Shown: piece by piece, positions 17,841 to 26,429 of the stretch
How the letters are laid out: every line of letters begins with the position of its first letter
Numbering within the stretch: position 1 is the stretch's first letter
NCBI GenBank assembly: GCA_963706425.1
Contig: CAVPMN010000020.1
Coordinates: 992,001 to 1,056,000 of the forward strand
From: CAVPMN01 sp963706425
GTDB lineage: Bacteria > Actinomycetota > Acidimicrobiia > Acidimicrobiales > Acidimicrobilacustridaceae
Direction of reading: 5' to 3'
Length of the DNA: 64,000 bases
Program-made: the position numbers and the translations under genes
The notes under the pieces: generated by a model
The model's input: the letters and a program-made list of their open reading frames with translations, nothing else
Told to the model about the DNA's origin: nothing
Database searches by the model: none

Positions 17841-18359
17841 TCAGGACCGGTGGATCAGGTTCATGCGAGCCGTCAGCACCGGCTCGCCCTGCTGGTCGCG
17901 GAAGACGTCCTCGATCACCAGGAAGGTCATGGTGCGACCCTTGCTCTCCTTCGCGTAGCAGTCGACCACCTTGCCCTCGTGGTCGAGCACGTCGCCCACG
18001 ACGATCGGCCGGTGGTAGACGAACTCCTGCTCGCCGTGCAGCACCATGCCGCCCTTCGACATCAGCGCACCGATGATCTCCATCATCGGGTTGCTCCCGC
18101 CGGTGGGATCCGGCGGCTGATCCTCGGCGAACGTGCCCCAGTACTGGAGCCCCGAGAACGCGAAGGTCGGCGGCGCGGCGATGCCGGCCAGCCCGGCCTC
18201 GTGGGCTGCGTCGAGCCGCCGGAAGACCGGGTTGTCGTCTTTGACCGACTCGGCGAACTTGGCGACCGGTCCGCGCTCGACCACCAGGCGCGACGCACCT
18301 GTGGGCCGCCCGATCACCGCAGCCAGGTCGACACCGGTCGGTTCACCTGCGGTCGCCAT
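17841..18359 (-). CDS. MaoC/FAS1-like dehydratase domain protein
   Basis: A 172-residue hot-dog-fold protein of the MaoC N-terminal (FAS1-like dehydratase) type. Visible are VVERGPVAKFAESVKDDNP, the AAPPTFAFSG segment, LHGEQEFVYHRPIVVGDVL and the C-terminal MTFLVIEDVF. The N-terminal MaoC half usually lacks the catalytic Asp-His pair, which sits in a separate (R)-hydratase partner. No such partner is adjacent, so it may act alone or with a distant subunit as an enoyl-CoA hydratase. It lies between the solute-binding protein (9-base gap) and the LLM gene on the same strand. Confidence 0.8.
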   Translation of the reverse strand: MATAGEPTGVDLAAVIGRPTGASRLVVERGPVAKFAESVKDDNPVFRRLDAAHEAGLAGIAAPPTFAFSGLQYWGTFAEDQPPDPTGGSNPMMEIIGALMSKGGMVLHGEQEFVYHRPIVVGDVLDHEGKVVDCYAKESKGRTMTFLVIEDVFRDQQGEPVLTARMNLIHRS

Positions 18360-18368
18360 CGGCGTTCC

Positions 18369-20037
18369 CTACTGCTGAATCCACGCCCAGCCGAGGAACG
18401 GCGAGGCAGTGGGCTTGACCGGCTCACCGTTGCCGGTGAGGGCGGTGTTCATGCCGAAGACGCTGTTGGAGAAGATCACCGCGGACCGGTTGCGGACCAC
18501 GAACACCAAGTTGAGGTTCTCGGCCATGCGCTCCTGGATGATCGCCCACTGCTCGATCTGCGCCTGTTCGTCGTCGGTGGCCTGGATGGCGTCGATGGCC
18601 GCCTGCAGCTCCGGATCGGCCAACCTGGTGAAGTTGAGCGCAAGTTGCCCGACCGGCTTCACGGTGTCGCTCGAGATGAAGACCTGGTCGATCGGCGGCT
18701 CACCGAAGGTGATGAACCCGGTGGAGACGTAGTCGCCGGTGAGGGCGTTGACGATGAGGGTCGACTCGTCCATGAGGTTGAGCTCGATCTCGACACCGAA
18801 CTCCGACGCCTGCGCCTGCGCGGCCTCACCGATGGCCCGGAACTGCGGCGTGCTCGGCAGGTTGACGGTGAACGCCAGCGGCTCGCCGTACTTCTCCTGG
18901 TACTCCTCGTGCAGCCTGGTGGCCTCGGCCAGGTCGTAGCTGGGATACGACGTCTCGGCGTAGTAGGGCGAGTTGGTCGGGAACAGGCTGTTCGACGGCG
19001 GGAACAGCCCGAAGTACTGCGTGTCGGAGATCAACTGCGTGTTGAGGCCGGTGGCGACGATGCGGCGGGCCAGCGGATCGTCGAACGGCGTGCTTGACGG
19101 TGTTGAGACCGATGAACTGGGTCTGGTCGACCGAGTCCTCGTTCGAGATGAGCTGCACCGTGCCGTCTTCGGCCAACGGGATGTAGCGCTCGAGGATCTG
19201 GGGCTCGAAGGTGTTCATGGCGTCGATCGAGCCCGAGTCGAGCGACGCGCCGCGCGAGCTCTGGTCGCCGATCACGGTGAACTCGATGCCGTCGAGATAG
19301 GGCAGCTGGTTGCCGTCGGCGTCGCTCTGCCAGTAGTTGTCGTTGCGGGTGACCGTGAGCCGGTTGTCGGGGATCCACTCCTCGAACACGAACGGGCCCG
19401 TGCCGATGGGATCCTGCGCCGGGGCGTCGGAGTTGAGCTGCTCCGGCGCCGCGATGGTGCCCGTTTGTGTGGTCATCGAGTAGGGGAAGGTCGACCAGGG
19501 CTTGAGCGTGTTGACCACGACGGTGAGGTCGTCGGTGACCACCACCTCGCCCATGTAGGCGGTGAGCACCGCACCGAGCAGCACCGACGTGCGGGCGCGG
19601 TCGAGGTTGAGCTTCACGGCCTCGGCGTTGAGGGGCTCGCCGTTGTGGAAGGTGATGTCAGGCCGCAGCACGATGGTCCACTCGGTGAAGTCGGCGTTGG
19701 GGGTGATCGACTCGGCCAGGTTGGGCTGAGGACGTCCCTCGTCGTCGAGCTCGGCGATGCGGTCGAACACGGCCCGCGACACGGTGGTGCCACCGCCACC
19801 CCACTGGCTGTTGGCCGGGTCCCAGCCCGACGAGGTCTCGGCGTTGAGCGCGTAGCGCAGGACACCGCCGGTCTGGATCGGGCTCGGGGTGGCGCGGGTG
19901 AGGTCGGTGGTGCCGGCCGTGTCGTCCGGGCCGCTCGTGTTGGTCTCGTCGCCGCTGCCGGAGCACGCAGCAGCGAGCAGCGTCACGACGAGCAACGCGG
20001 CGATCACATGGCGACGGCGCGCCGAAGTCGAGTTCAC
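18369..20037 (-). CDS. ABC transporter solute-binding protein, family 5 (one frameshift)
   Basis: About 555 residues. The N-terminus is a lipoprotein signal with lipobox LAAAC (MNSTSARRRHVIAALLVV, then TLLAAACSGSGD). The SBP_bac_5 fold follows: RYALNAETSSGWDPA, LAESITPNADFTEWTIVL and DPIGTGPFVFEEW. Near 19091-19096 the frame changes and continues through TPFDDPLARR and QYFGLFPPSNSLFP to the C-terminus; the span is one base over a multiple of three. Family 5 proteins bind peptides, nickel or glycosides. No permease or ATPase genes adjoin, so this is an orphan receptor, placed between an MFS carrier and a dehydratase. Outer-membrane-face lipoprotein location is inferred. Confidence 0.82.
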
Positions 20038-20073
20038 GGTCGGGACCCCCCTGGGACGGACGTGCGCCGCAGG

Positions 20074-21273
20074 CTAGGTCGCCACGTCAGGCGTCACAAG
20101 GCGCCTCGCACCCCGATCGGTCCACGCGACGAGGGCGACGTGGATCCCTGCGAGCACCATCGCGAGAGCGCACACCGCCACGGCGATCGCTGTTTCGCCG
20201 CGGCGTTCGGCCACCACTCCGATGAGCGCGGGGAGCAACGCCCCGCCGAGGTTGGCGGCGGCGAACTGCAGTCCCATCACCCGATGCGAACGTCGGTGAC
20301 CCAGACGGGAAGGGGTCAGTGCGACCATCGAGGGGAAGATGCCCGCCTGTCCGAAGCCGACGAGGATCATGCCGATCGCGGCCACCGTGCCGCCCATCAG
20401 CAGCAGCGTGGACGCCGCGGCGGTAACGACAACCGAGGCGTGCATCACGACGAGCGGAGCGACGCGATCGCCGACCGCGCCCAGCAGCAGACGGCCGAGG
20501 GTGAGCGCGCCCCAATAGAACGTGATCACCAGCCCGGCGGCACCGTCGGCGCTGCCCTCGGACGTGAGCAGGGTGAAGCCCCAGCTCCCCACGCCCAGCT
20601 CGACCCCGCTCAACACGAAGAAGAGCGCCAAGCCCAGCAGCACCGTCAGGCCGAGATGGCGCGAGGCGACCGGATCGGCGGGTTCTTCGATCCCGCGTGC
20701 GTCGACGAACACGACCGGGTGTGCCACCCAGTGATGGCGCCGCAGCACGAACGCCACCGCCACGACGAGCCACACCATGGCCATGCCCACATAGACGACC
20801 CGCCACGACAGGTCGGTGCCGAGCAACGCGGCGATGGCCAGCGGTCCGATCGTGGCGCCGATGCCGAAGCCGGCGTGCATCAGATTGAGCAGACGCGGGC
20901 CGTGGTGCACGGCCACATAGCTGTTGAGCTCCGCGTCGAGACCGGCTACCGCCACCCCGAGCAGGGCCATGCCCACGAGCAGCCCAGCCCACACCGGCGT
21001 GAAGGCGAACACGAGGAGACCAGCGAGGCCCGCCACTTCGGCGGCCACGACCACCGGCCCGGTGCCGAACCTCGGCGCCACCCGGCCGTGCACCACCGAC
21101 GTGAGGATGTTGCCGGCCGTGAAGGTGAGCAGCAGCACACCCAGCGCCGCCAGCGGTTGGTCGAAGGTCTCGCGGATCTGGGGCCAGGCGACACCCAGCG
21201 CGCCGATCGGTAGGCCGATGCCGATGTAGGTGACGACCAGCAGCGCGGCGAACCGGGCCGATGCCCGCTGCAT
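20074..21273 (-). CDS. MFS transporter
   Basis: A 399-residue integral membrane protein with about twelve hydrophobic helices, for example LVVTYIGIGLPIGALGV, VVVAAEVAGLAGLLVFAF and LTVLLGLALFFVLSG. The loop after helix 2 reads GRVAPRFGTGPV, a typical MFS signature. A cytoplasmic loop near residues 185-205 separates the two halves. The ATG follows the thioesterase stop directly (TGA then ATG, no gap), suggesting translational coupling. It is a likely importer or exporter of a small organic molecule handled by the neighbouring enzymes. Substrate unknown. Confidence 0.88.
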   Translation of the reverse strand: MQRASARFAALLVVTYIGIGLPIGALGVAWPQIRETFDQPLAALGVLLLTFTAGNILTSVVHGRVAPRFGTGPVVVAAEVAGLAGLLVFAFTPVWAGLLVGMALLGVAVAGLDAELNSYVAVHHGPRLLNLMHAGFGIGATIGPLAIAALLGTDLSWRVVYVGMAMVWLVVAVAFVLRRHHWVAHPVVFVDARGIEEPADPVASRHLGLTVLLGLALFFVLSGVELGVGSWGFTLLTSEGSADGAAGLVITFYWGALTLGRLLLGAVGDRVAPLVVMHASVVVTAAASTLLLMGGTVAAIGMILVGFGQAGIFPSMVALTPSRLGHRRSHRVMGLQFAAANLGGALLPALIGVVAERRGETAIAVAVCALAMVLAGIHVALVAWTDRGARRLVTPDVAT

Positions 21274-21765
21274 TCAGAGCTCGGGCGAAGCCGGGTCGTG
21301 GGCGGCGCCGGGCAGCGGCTCGCGCAGCGGCACGACCATGCTGGCGAAGTCGGCCACCGCGATGACCCGGTCTTCGATGTCGACCACCCGACACTCCACC
21401 ACGATGAGCTGGCGCCCGGCGCGCACCACGTGCGCCCGGGCGAACACGACGTCACCCTTCGGTCGCCCGAGGTAGCGCACGTGGAGATCGGCGGTGACGA
21501 GCGTGTTCACGCCGGGCACGAAGTGGCTGCTGCGGGCGGCAGCGGTGGCCGAGGCCACGTCGACGAGCGTGGCGATGGCCCCACCGTGCAAGTTGCCGCT
21601 GGCGCCGTAGGCCTCGGGCCGCACCGGCATGCGCACCACGGTGACGCCGTCGTCGGCTGCGTCGTCGTCGGCCACGTAGTCGATGTCGAGCAACGCATGC
21701 AGCGGCGTCGCTCGAAACGCTGCGTGCAGTCGCTCCATCAGCTCGGGGTCGTCACGGTAGGACAC
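21274..21765 (-). CDS. PaaI-family acyl-CoA thioesterase
   Basis: A 163-residue hot-dog thioesterase. The key segment GNLHGGAIATLVDVASATA holds the conserved His-Gly-Gly and the catalytic Asp. It is followed by VTADLHVRYLGRPKGDVVFARA and a C-terminal strand with VIAVADFASMVV. Such enzymes hydrolyse acyl-CoA or aryl-CoA and can relieve CoA sequestration. It lies 33 bases downstream of the fused ETF and is directly joined to the MFS gene, so the three are probably one operon. Confidence 0.88.
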   Translation of the reverse strand: MSYRDDPELMERLHAAFRATPLHALLDIDYVADDDAADDGVTVVRMPVRPEAYGASGNLHGGAIATLVDVASATAAARSSHFVPGVNTLVTADLHVRYLGRPKGDVVFARAHVVRAGRQLIVVECRVVDIEDRVIAVADFASMVVPLREPLPGAAHDPASPEL

Positions 21766-21798
21766 GGCATCTCCAGTGCGATGGGGCGAGCGCGTTGT

Positions 21799-23655
21799 TC
21801 ATCGGGTGATGTCAGCCGCCACCCGGCGGCCGGCGAGGTGCTCGGCGATCCGCTGCTCGAGCACGGGCACGACGTCGTGCCAGTCGGCGACGAGGCCGAC
21901 ATCGCTGAAGTCCCAGATCGGTGCGACGGGATCGGGGTTGACCGCCACGATGGTGCCTGCGCTACGCACGCCGACGGTGTGGTTGTACTTCCCGCTGGTG
22001 CCTAGGGCGAGGTAGAGCCGAGGAGCGATGGCTTGGCCGGTGATGCCGAGCTGGCGGGCATGGGGCATCCATCCGTTGTCGGTGACCTTGCGGGTGGCCG
22101 CCATCTCGGCGCCGAGCAGCTTCCGCAACCCGCTCAACAGGTGGTACTCGGCCGGATCGACGCCCTGCCCGACGCCGATGACCATCTCGGCGTTCGCCAG
22201 CGCACCGAGGTCGTCCTCCCGGCGCCGGCGGTGGACGACGACCCGGTCGCGCCGACCGACGGCAAGGGTGTTCGTTGGAGCCGCGAAGGACGGTCGGGGT
22301 TCGAAGAGCGAGAGCACCCCGGCGCGTACGGTGACCATCTGCACCGGCGACGATGCGGTGATGGCCGCGACGAGGCTGCCGCCGAAGGCCGGCTTCCACG
22401 CGACCAGTCGTCGATCGACGACGGCCAGCCCGACGGCATCGCCCGTGAGCCCGGCCCCGAGGGTGGCAGCCACCCGCGACGCCACTTCGCGTCCCCAGGC
22501 CGTCGATCCGACGAGGATCGCCCACGGCTGGACCTGCTCGGCCCAGCGCGCCACGGCGGTCGCCACATCCTCCTCCACGGGCCGGCTGGCATCGGCGGTG
22601 AGCGGCGCCGCCGACGGCGCCTCGAGCCGCACGATCTCGTCGGCACCCCAGGCGGTGAGCTCGTCGTCGCCCAGGTCGGCGGCAAGCGCCACCACCCGTC
22701 CCCCGAGGTCCGACGCGAGCCGAGCCGCCCCGCCGAGCAGTTCACGCGCCTGGCGGTCGCGATCTGGTTCGACCACGACCGTCACGGTCTGGTCGCCGCC
22801 AGCAGGTGTGGGCACCGCTTCGCCGCGGTGGGCCGACGGTGACCCGGGCCCGAGCGCACCCCGGTCGGCCAGGATCGCCACGAGCTGGTCGACCTGCTCG
22901 GCGAGGTCGCCCTCGAGCACGATGCGGGCCCGATCGACCTCCTCCGTGCGGAGCTCGCCCACCCAGGTGCGGCTGGCGTCGGGGCCCCACGGGCCCGGCC
23001 CGAGATCGGTCGAGCTGACCCGCCGGATCGTTGCCGGGTCGACGCCGGACCACGCCTCGGGGTCTTTGATCTTGCACGGGTCGATGAGGCGTTCGGCCGC
23101 GCTCAACACCGCCGGCAGCGCCACGGTGGCCTCGACCCACTCGTCGTCGTGCTCGAGGCCGACGTCGACGGTCAGGCCGTCGTCGTCGGGACCGAGCACA
23201 AGCCGCTTCACGCCCGTGGCGAAGGGCAGGTCGAGCAGTTGGGCGAGCTCCGGGCCGACCTGACCGGTGTCGGCGTCGACCGAACTGCGCCCGGTGAGGA
23301 TGAGATCGAAGGGCCCCTCGCGACGGATCGTGGCGGCCAACGCCAGGGCGGTGGCCAGCGTGTCCGACCCGGCAAAGGCCGTGTCCGACACGAGCACGCC
23401 GGCGTCGGCGCCGTACGCGATCGCCTCGCGCAGCACATCTTCCGCCGACGGCGGGCCGAGCGTGATGACCGTGCACGACCCGCCGGTCTGCCGGGCCAGC
23501 TCCACGCCCTTGGCGACCGCGCGCCGGCAGTACGCGCTCATCTCCAACGGCAGACCCTGGCGCTCGAGTCGGCCGTCGCGGCCGAGTCGCATCTCCTCGA
23601 ACTGCGGGATCTGCTTCACCAACGCGGCGATGCGCAGCGCACGAGGTGGGGCCAT
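21799..23655 (-). CDS. Electron transfer flavoprotein, beta and alpha subunits fused
   Basis: A 618-residue protein in which an ETF beta-like half (residues about 1-260; ALVKQIPQFEEMRLG, GVELARQTGGSCTVITLG, LILTGRSSVDADTGQVGPEL) is joined to an ETF alpha-like half (about 290-618). The alpha half ends with the FAD-binding region, IGVGQGVDPAEY, then LGTSGKYNHTVGV and TIVAVNPDPVAPIWDFSD. Standard ETFs are two separate proteins and read SGAIQH where this one reads SGKYNH. It would collect electrons from the acyl-CoA dehydrogenases or another dehydrogenase. Mycofactocin-associated ETFs are a possible close relative (inference). It heads a minus-strand operon with thioesterase and MFS. Confidence 0.87.
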   Translation of the reverse strand: MAPPRALRIAALVKQIPQFEEMRLGRDGRLERQGLPLEMSAYCRRAVAKGVELARQTGGSCTVITLGPPSAEDVLREAIAYGADAGVLVSDTAFAGSDTLATALALAATIRREGPFDLILTGRSSVDADTGQVGPELAQLLDLPFATGVKRLVLGPDDDGLTVDVGLEHDDEWVEATVALPAVLSAAERLIDPCKIKDPEAWSGVDPATIRRVSSTDLGPGPWGPDASRTWVGELRTEEVDRARIVLEGDLAEQVDQLVAILADRGALGPGSPSAHRGEAVPTPAGGDQTVTVVVEPDRDRQARELLGGAARLASDLGGRVVALAADLGDDELTAWGADEIVRLEAPSAAPLTADASRPVEEDVATAVARWAEQVQPWAILVGSTAWGREVASRVAATLGAGLTGDAVGLAVVDRRLVAWKPAFGGSLVAAITASSPVQMVTVRAGVLSLFEPRPSFAAPTNTLAVGRRDRVVVHRRRREDDLGALANAEMVIGVGQGVDPAEYHLLSGLRKLLGAEMAATRKVTDNGWMPHARQLGITGQAIAPRLYLALGTSGKYNHTVGVRSAGTIVAVNPDPVAPIWDFSDVGLVADWHDVVPVLEQRIAEHLAGRRVAADITR

Positions 23656-23732
23656 CAGGGCAGTATCGCAGACACGCTGCGCCTTCCCGCCGGGAACATG
23701 ACAGTCCTGCCACCGTCTGCGAGGCTGACCCG

Positions 23733-24725
23733 ATGACCGCCGATCGCCGCCTCGTCATCTACGCGACGGCGCCGCTGCGTGGCGATGGCGTCGCCCAGCT
23801 CGAAGCACTCGGCGACCTCGTGCTCGACCCGTGGATCACCGCTCCGACCGCGCCGCTGCGCATCTACGACGAAGACCAGTTGGCCGATCTGGTGCGCGAC
23901 TGCGGTGCCGACGTGGTCGTCTGCGAAGCCGACCCCTGCAAGGGCGCCGTGCTCGACCTCCCCCTCCGGGCGATCTGCTCGACCCGTGGTGATCCCACCA
24001 ACGTCGACCTCGCCGGAGCCACGGCCAGGGGCATCCCCGTGCTGCACGCGCCGGGGCGCAACGCCGACGCGGTGGCCGAGATGACCCTCGCCCTGCTGTT
24101 CGCGGTCAACCGTCACGTCATCGTGGCCGACCACGACGTGCGCACCGGCGAGGTGTTCCGTGACGGCACCATCCCCTACCAACGCTTTCGCTCCTGGCAG
24201 CTCGCCGGACGCACGGTGGGCATCGTCGGCCTCGGTGCGGTGGGGCGGGCGGCCCGCTGGCGGTTCGAGGGCATCGGCATGAGCGTCATCTCCTTCGACC
24301 CGTTCAACGACGAAGCCACCCACCGCTCGCTCGCGGCGCTGCTCGATGAAGCCGACGTGGTCTCGATGCACGCCGCACCGACGGCCGACACGCTGGGCAT
24401 GATGGGTGTCGAGCAGTTCGGCGCGATGAAGCCCGGCTCGATCTATCTCAACTCGGCGCGCGCCGGCTTGCACGATCTCGACGCCCTCACTGCATCGTTG
24501 GCGAGCGGGCGTCTCGCCGGCGCAGGCCTCGATCACTTCGAAGGCGAGATGCTGCCCGCCGGCCATCCCCTCCTGGCGATGGATCAGGTGGTGCTCACCC
24601 CCCACATCGGTGGCGCCACCTACGACACCGAGGCCAACCACACGCGGCTGATCGCGGCCGACCTCACGCGGCTGCTCGCCGGCGAGCGGCCCTTGCACTG
24701 CGCCAACCCGGAGGTGCTGTCATGA
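23733..24725 (+). CDS. D-isomer-specific 2-hydroxyacid dehydrogenase
   Basis: A 330-residue NAD-dependent 2-hydroxyacid dehydrogenase. The nucleotide motif is VGIVGLGAVGRAARW, the catalytic Arg lies in NSARAGLHD, and the catalytic His in LTPHIGGATYDTE. A typical substrate-domain segment, GRNADAVAEMTLALL, precedes them. ATG 23733 was chosen over upstream in-frame starts because it begins the conserved fold. The class II aldolase gene overlaps its stop (ATGA), so the pair is translationally coupled and probably handles a sugar-acid or phosphorylated hydroxyacid. It is divergent from the fused ETF. Confidence 0.88.
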   Translation: MTADRRLVIYATAPLRGDGVAQLEALGDLVLDPWITAPTAPLRIYDEDQLADLVRDCGADVVVCEADPCKGAVLDLPLRAICSTRGDPTNVDLAGATARGIPVLHAPGRNADAVAEMTLALLFAVNRHVIVADHDVRTGEVFRDGTIPYQRFRSWQLAGRTVGIVGLGAVGRAARWRFEGIGMSVISFDPFNDEATHRSLAALLDEADVVSMHAAPTADTLGMMGVEQFGAMKPGSIYLNSARAGLHDLDALTASLASGRLAGAGLDHFEGEMLPAGHPLLAMDQVVLTPHIGGATYDTEANHTRLIAADLTRLLAGERPLHCANPEVLS

Positions 24726-25402
24726 GCTCGAAGTCCGTCGCCACGATGACGGCCGACGAGGTGCGCCAGCAGGTGCTCGACGCGGCCAAGGCCTTCCACC
24801 GTGAAGGTCTGGTGGTCGGCACCGCCGGCAACGTGTCGGGGCGGATGCCCGGCGACGACACCGTCTGCATGACTCCTTCGTCGTTGCCCTACGACACCAT
24901 GACGCTCGACGACCTGGTCATCGTCGACCTCGACGGCAACAAGGTCGATGGCGGCGGCAGCCCGACGAGCGAGAAGTCGCTGCACCTCGAGTGTTACAAG
25001 CGCTACCCGGAGGTCGGTGGCGTCATCCACTCCCACGCGCCCTACGCCTCGATGTTCGCCCTCGTGCACGAGCCGATCCCCGCGGCGATCGAAGAGGTCG
25101 TCACCTACATCGGTGGCGACGTGCCGGTGTGCGCCTACCGGATGACGGGCACCGACGAGCTCGGCGAGGAGGTGGCCGCCCACGTAGCTGACCGCAGCGC
25201 CGCCCTCATGGCCAACCATGGCCTGCTCTGTGTCGGCAAGTCACCTGACGACGCGCTCCACGCATCGCTCGTGGTCGAGCGCACGGCCGAGATCGTCTGG
25301 GGCGCCCGGGCCCTCGGCACCGTGGTCGCCATCCCCGAGAAGTCGACGTCCGACTTCGCAGGCGTCTACCAGTTCGTGCGCAGCAGCCTCTGGCGGTCGT
25401 AG
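24722..25402 (+). CDS. Class II aldolase/adducin family protein
   Basis: A 226-residue class II aldolase. Features are VGTAGNVSGRMP (phosphate-binding region), MTPSSLPYDTM, and the zinc-binding His pair in GGVIHSHAPYASMF, with a further His in LMANHGLLCVG. Relatives include L-fuculose-phosphate aldolase, ribulose-phosphate 4-epimerase and methylthioribulose-phosphate dehydratase. Which reaction applies cannot be told. Coupling to a hydroxyacid dehydrogenase suggests cleavage of a C4-C6 hydroxyacid phosphate into two units. Confidence 0.87.
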   Translation: MSSKSVATMTADEVRQQVLDAAKAFHREGLVVGTAGNVSGRMPGDDTVCMTPSSLPYDTMTLDDLVIVDLDGNKVDGGGSPTSEKSLHLECYKRYPEVGGVIHSHAPYASMFALVHEPIPAAIEEVVTYIGGDVPVCAYRMTGTDELGEEVAAHVADRSAALMANHGLLCVGKSPDDALHASLVVERTAEIVWGARALGTVVAIPEKSTSDFAGVYQFVRSSLWRS

Positions 25403-25413
25403 CGTCTGACCCG

Positions 25414-25815
25414 ATGGCAGCGTCGCACGAGAGGCTGGTGCAGATAGGCGACTTTGATCGCCTCGACCGGGCCGAGGCGGCCGCGACGTTCCTCACCGGC
25501 GACGGCATCGCCGCTGCTGCGGTCGACGGTGGCCCACCGTTCCGGGTGGCTGTGCCCGCCGACGACGCCGACCAGGCGTTGGCCCTGCTCGGCCTGTCGG
25601 ACGACGCCCTGTCAAACGACGCGTTGTCGACCGACCCGACCGGGCCTGCGGAAGCTGACGCAACACGCTCAGATCCCGACGATCCGTGGGACGCGCCGTT
25701 GCCCGAGCGCTCGATCTGGCACCGCCCTCCCTGGATGAAGCTGGCGGTCCTGTTGATCGTGGTCGGCATGCTGCTGCCCGCGGTGCTCGGCCTGCTGCGT
25801 CTCTATCCCGGCTGA
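25414..25815 (+). CDS. Small protein with DUF2007-like domain and C-terminal membrane anchor
   Basis: A 133-residue protein. Residues about 8-65 (RLVQIGDFDRLDRAEAAATF, then FRVAVPADDADQALALL) match the pattern of DUF2007, a small alpha/beta domain that reads like a signal-transducing PII-related fold. An acidic linker leads to a single C-terminal hydrophobic helix (KLAVLLIVVGMLLPAVLG). The protein is thus probably tail-anchored with its domain in the cytoplasm. Function unknown. It begins 12 bases after the aldolase stop. Confidence 0.62.
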   Translation: MAASHERLVQIGDFDRLDRAEAAATFLTGDGIAAAAVDGGPPFRVAVPADDADQALALLGLSDDALSNDALSTDPTGPAEADATRSDPDDPWDAPLPERSIWHRPPWMKLAVLLIVVGMLLPAVLGLLRLYPG

Positions 25816-25917
25816 TATCCGGCGGCAGCCCTCGAAATCCCCCACCTGGCGACCGGTCGTCGTTACCGTCGATCCGTCGGGAGCGGATGGCCATCCGCTC
25901 CACGAGCAGGGGGAACC

Positions 25918-26298
25918 ATGGACGGAACCGCAGAGCACACCGGTTGGATCACCTTCGCCGCGGTCATGTTGATGATCGCCGGGATGTCCAATGTCCTCAA
26001 CGGCGTGTGGGCACTCGATCACGACGGCCTGCCGATCGACGCGGTCGTCTTCGACGACAACATCGCCACGTGGGGATGGGTCTACGTCATCACCGGCATC
26101 GTGCTCATCGTGGCCGGCTTCGCCCTCTTCAACCGTGCGCAGTGGGCCCGCTGGCTCGGCATCGGCGTGGCGGCCTTCTCCGGGATGATCAGCATGACCT
26201 GGGTCTTCGCCTACCCGATCTCCTCGTTGATCGCCATGAGCCTGGCGGCGCTCGTCATCTACGCCCTCGCCGTCTACGGCGAGAAGGACTTCGCCTGA
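25918..26298 (+). CDS. Four-helix membrane protein, DUF7144-like
   Basis: A 126-residue protein with four hydrophobic helices: WITFAAVMLMIAGMSNVLNG, WGWVYVITGIVLIVAGFAL, RWLGIGVAAFSGMISMTWVF and SLIAMSLAALVIYALAVY. The pattern, including the phrase GVWAL after helix 1, fits a widespread actinobacterial membrane family (DUF7144 from memory). The start at 25918 is preceded by an AGGGGG ribosome-binding site. Function unknown. Confidence 0.7.
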   Translation: MDGTAEHTGWITFAAVMLMIAGMSNVLNGVWALDHDGLPIDAVVFDDNIATWGWVYVITGIVLIVAGFALFNRAQWARWLGIGVAAFSGMISMTWVFAYPISSLIAMSLAALVIYALAVYGEKDFA

Positions 26299-26429
26299 CC
26301 ACCGTCGTCGTTCTCCGCGCCGCCATCCGCAGCGCCTGATCCCGCCCCCATTCGGTCGCGACCCGCCGACACACGGCACAGCCGTCGCGAGTACGGTGAC
26401 GCCACCAGAACCGACCGGGGGAGGTCGTG

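Noticed and set aside
18973..21213. Long plus-strand open frame (about 740 codons) opposite the solute-binding protein and MFS genes
   Set aside because: It has a low-complexity Arg/His/Glu-rich composition and no motifs. The minus strand has a lipobox, membrane helices and conserved blocks.
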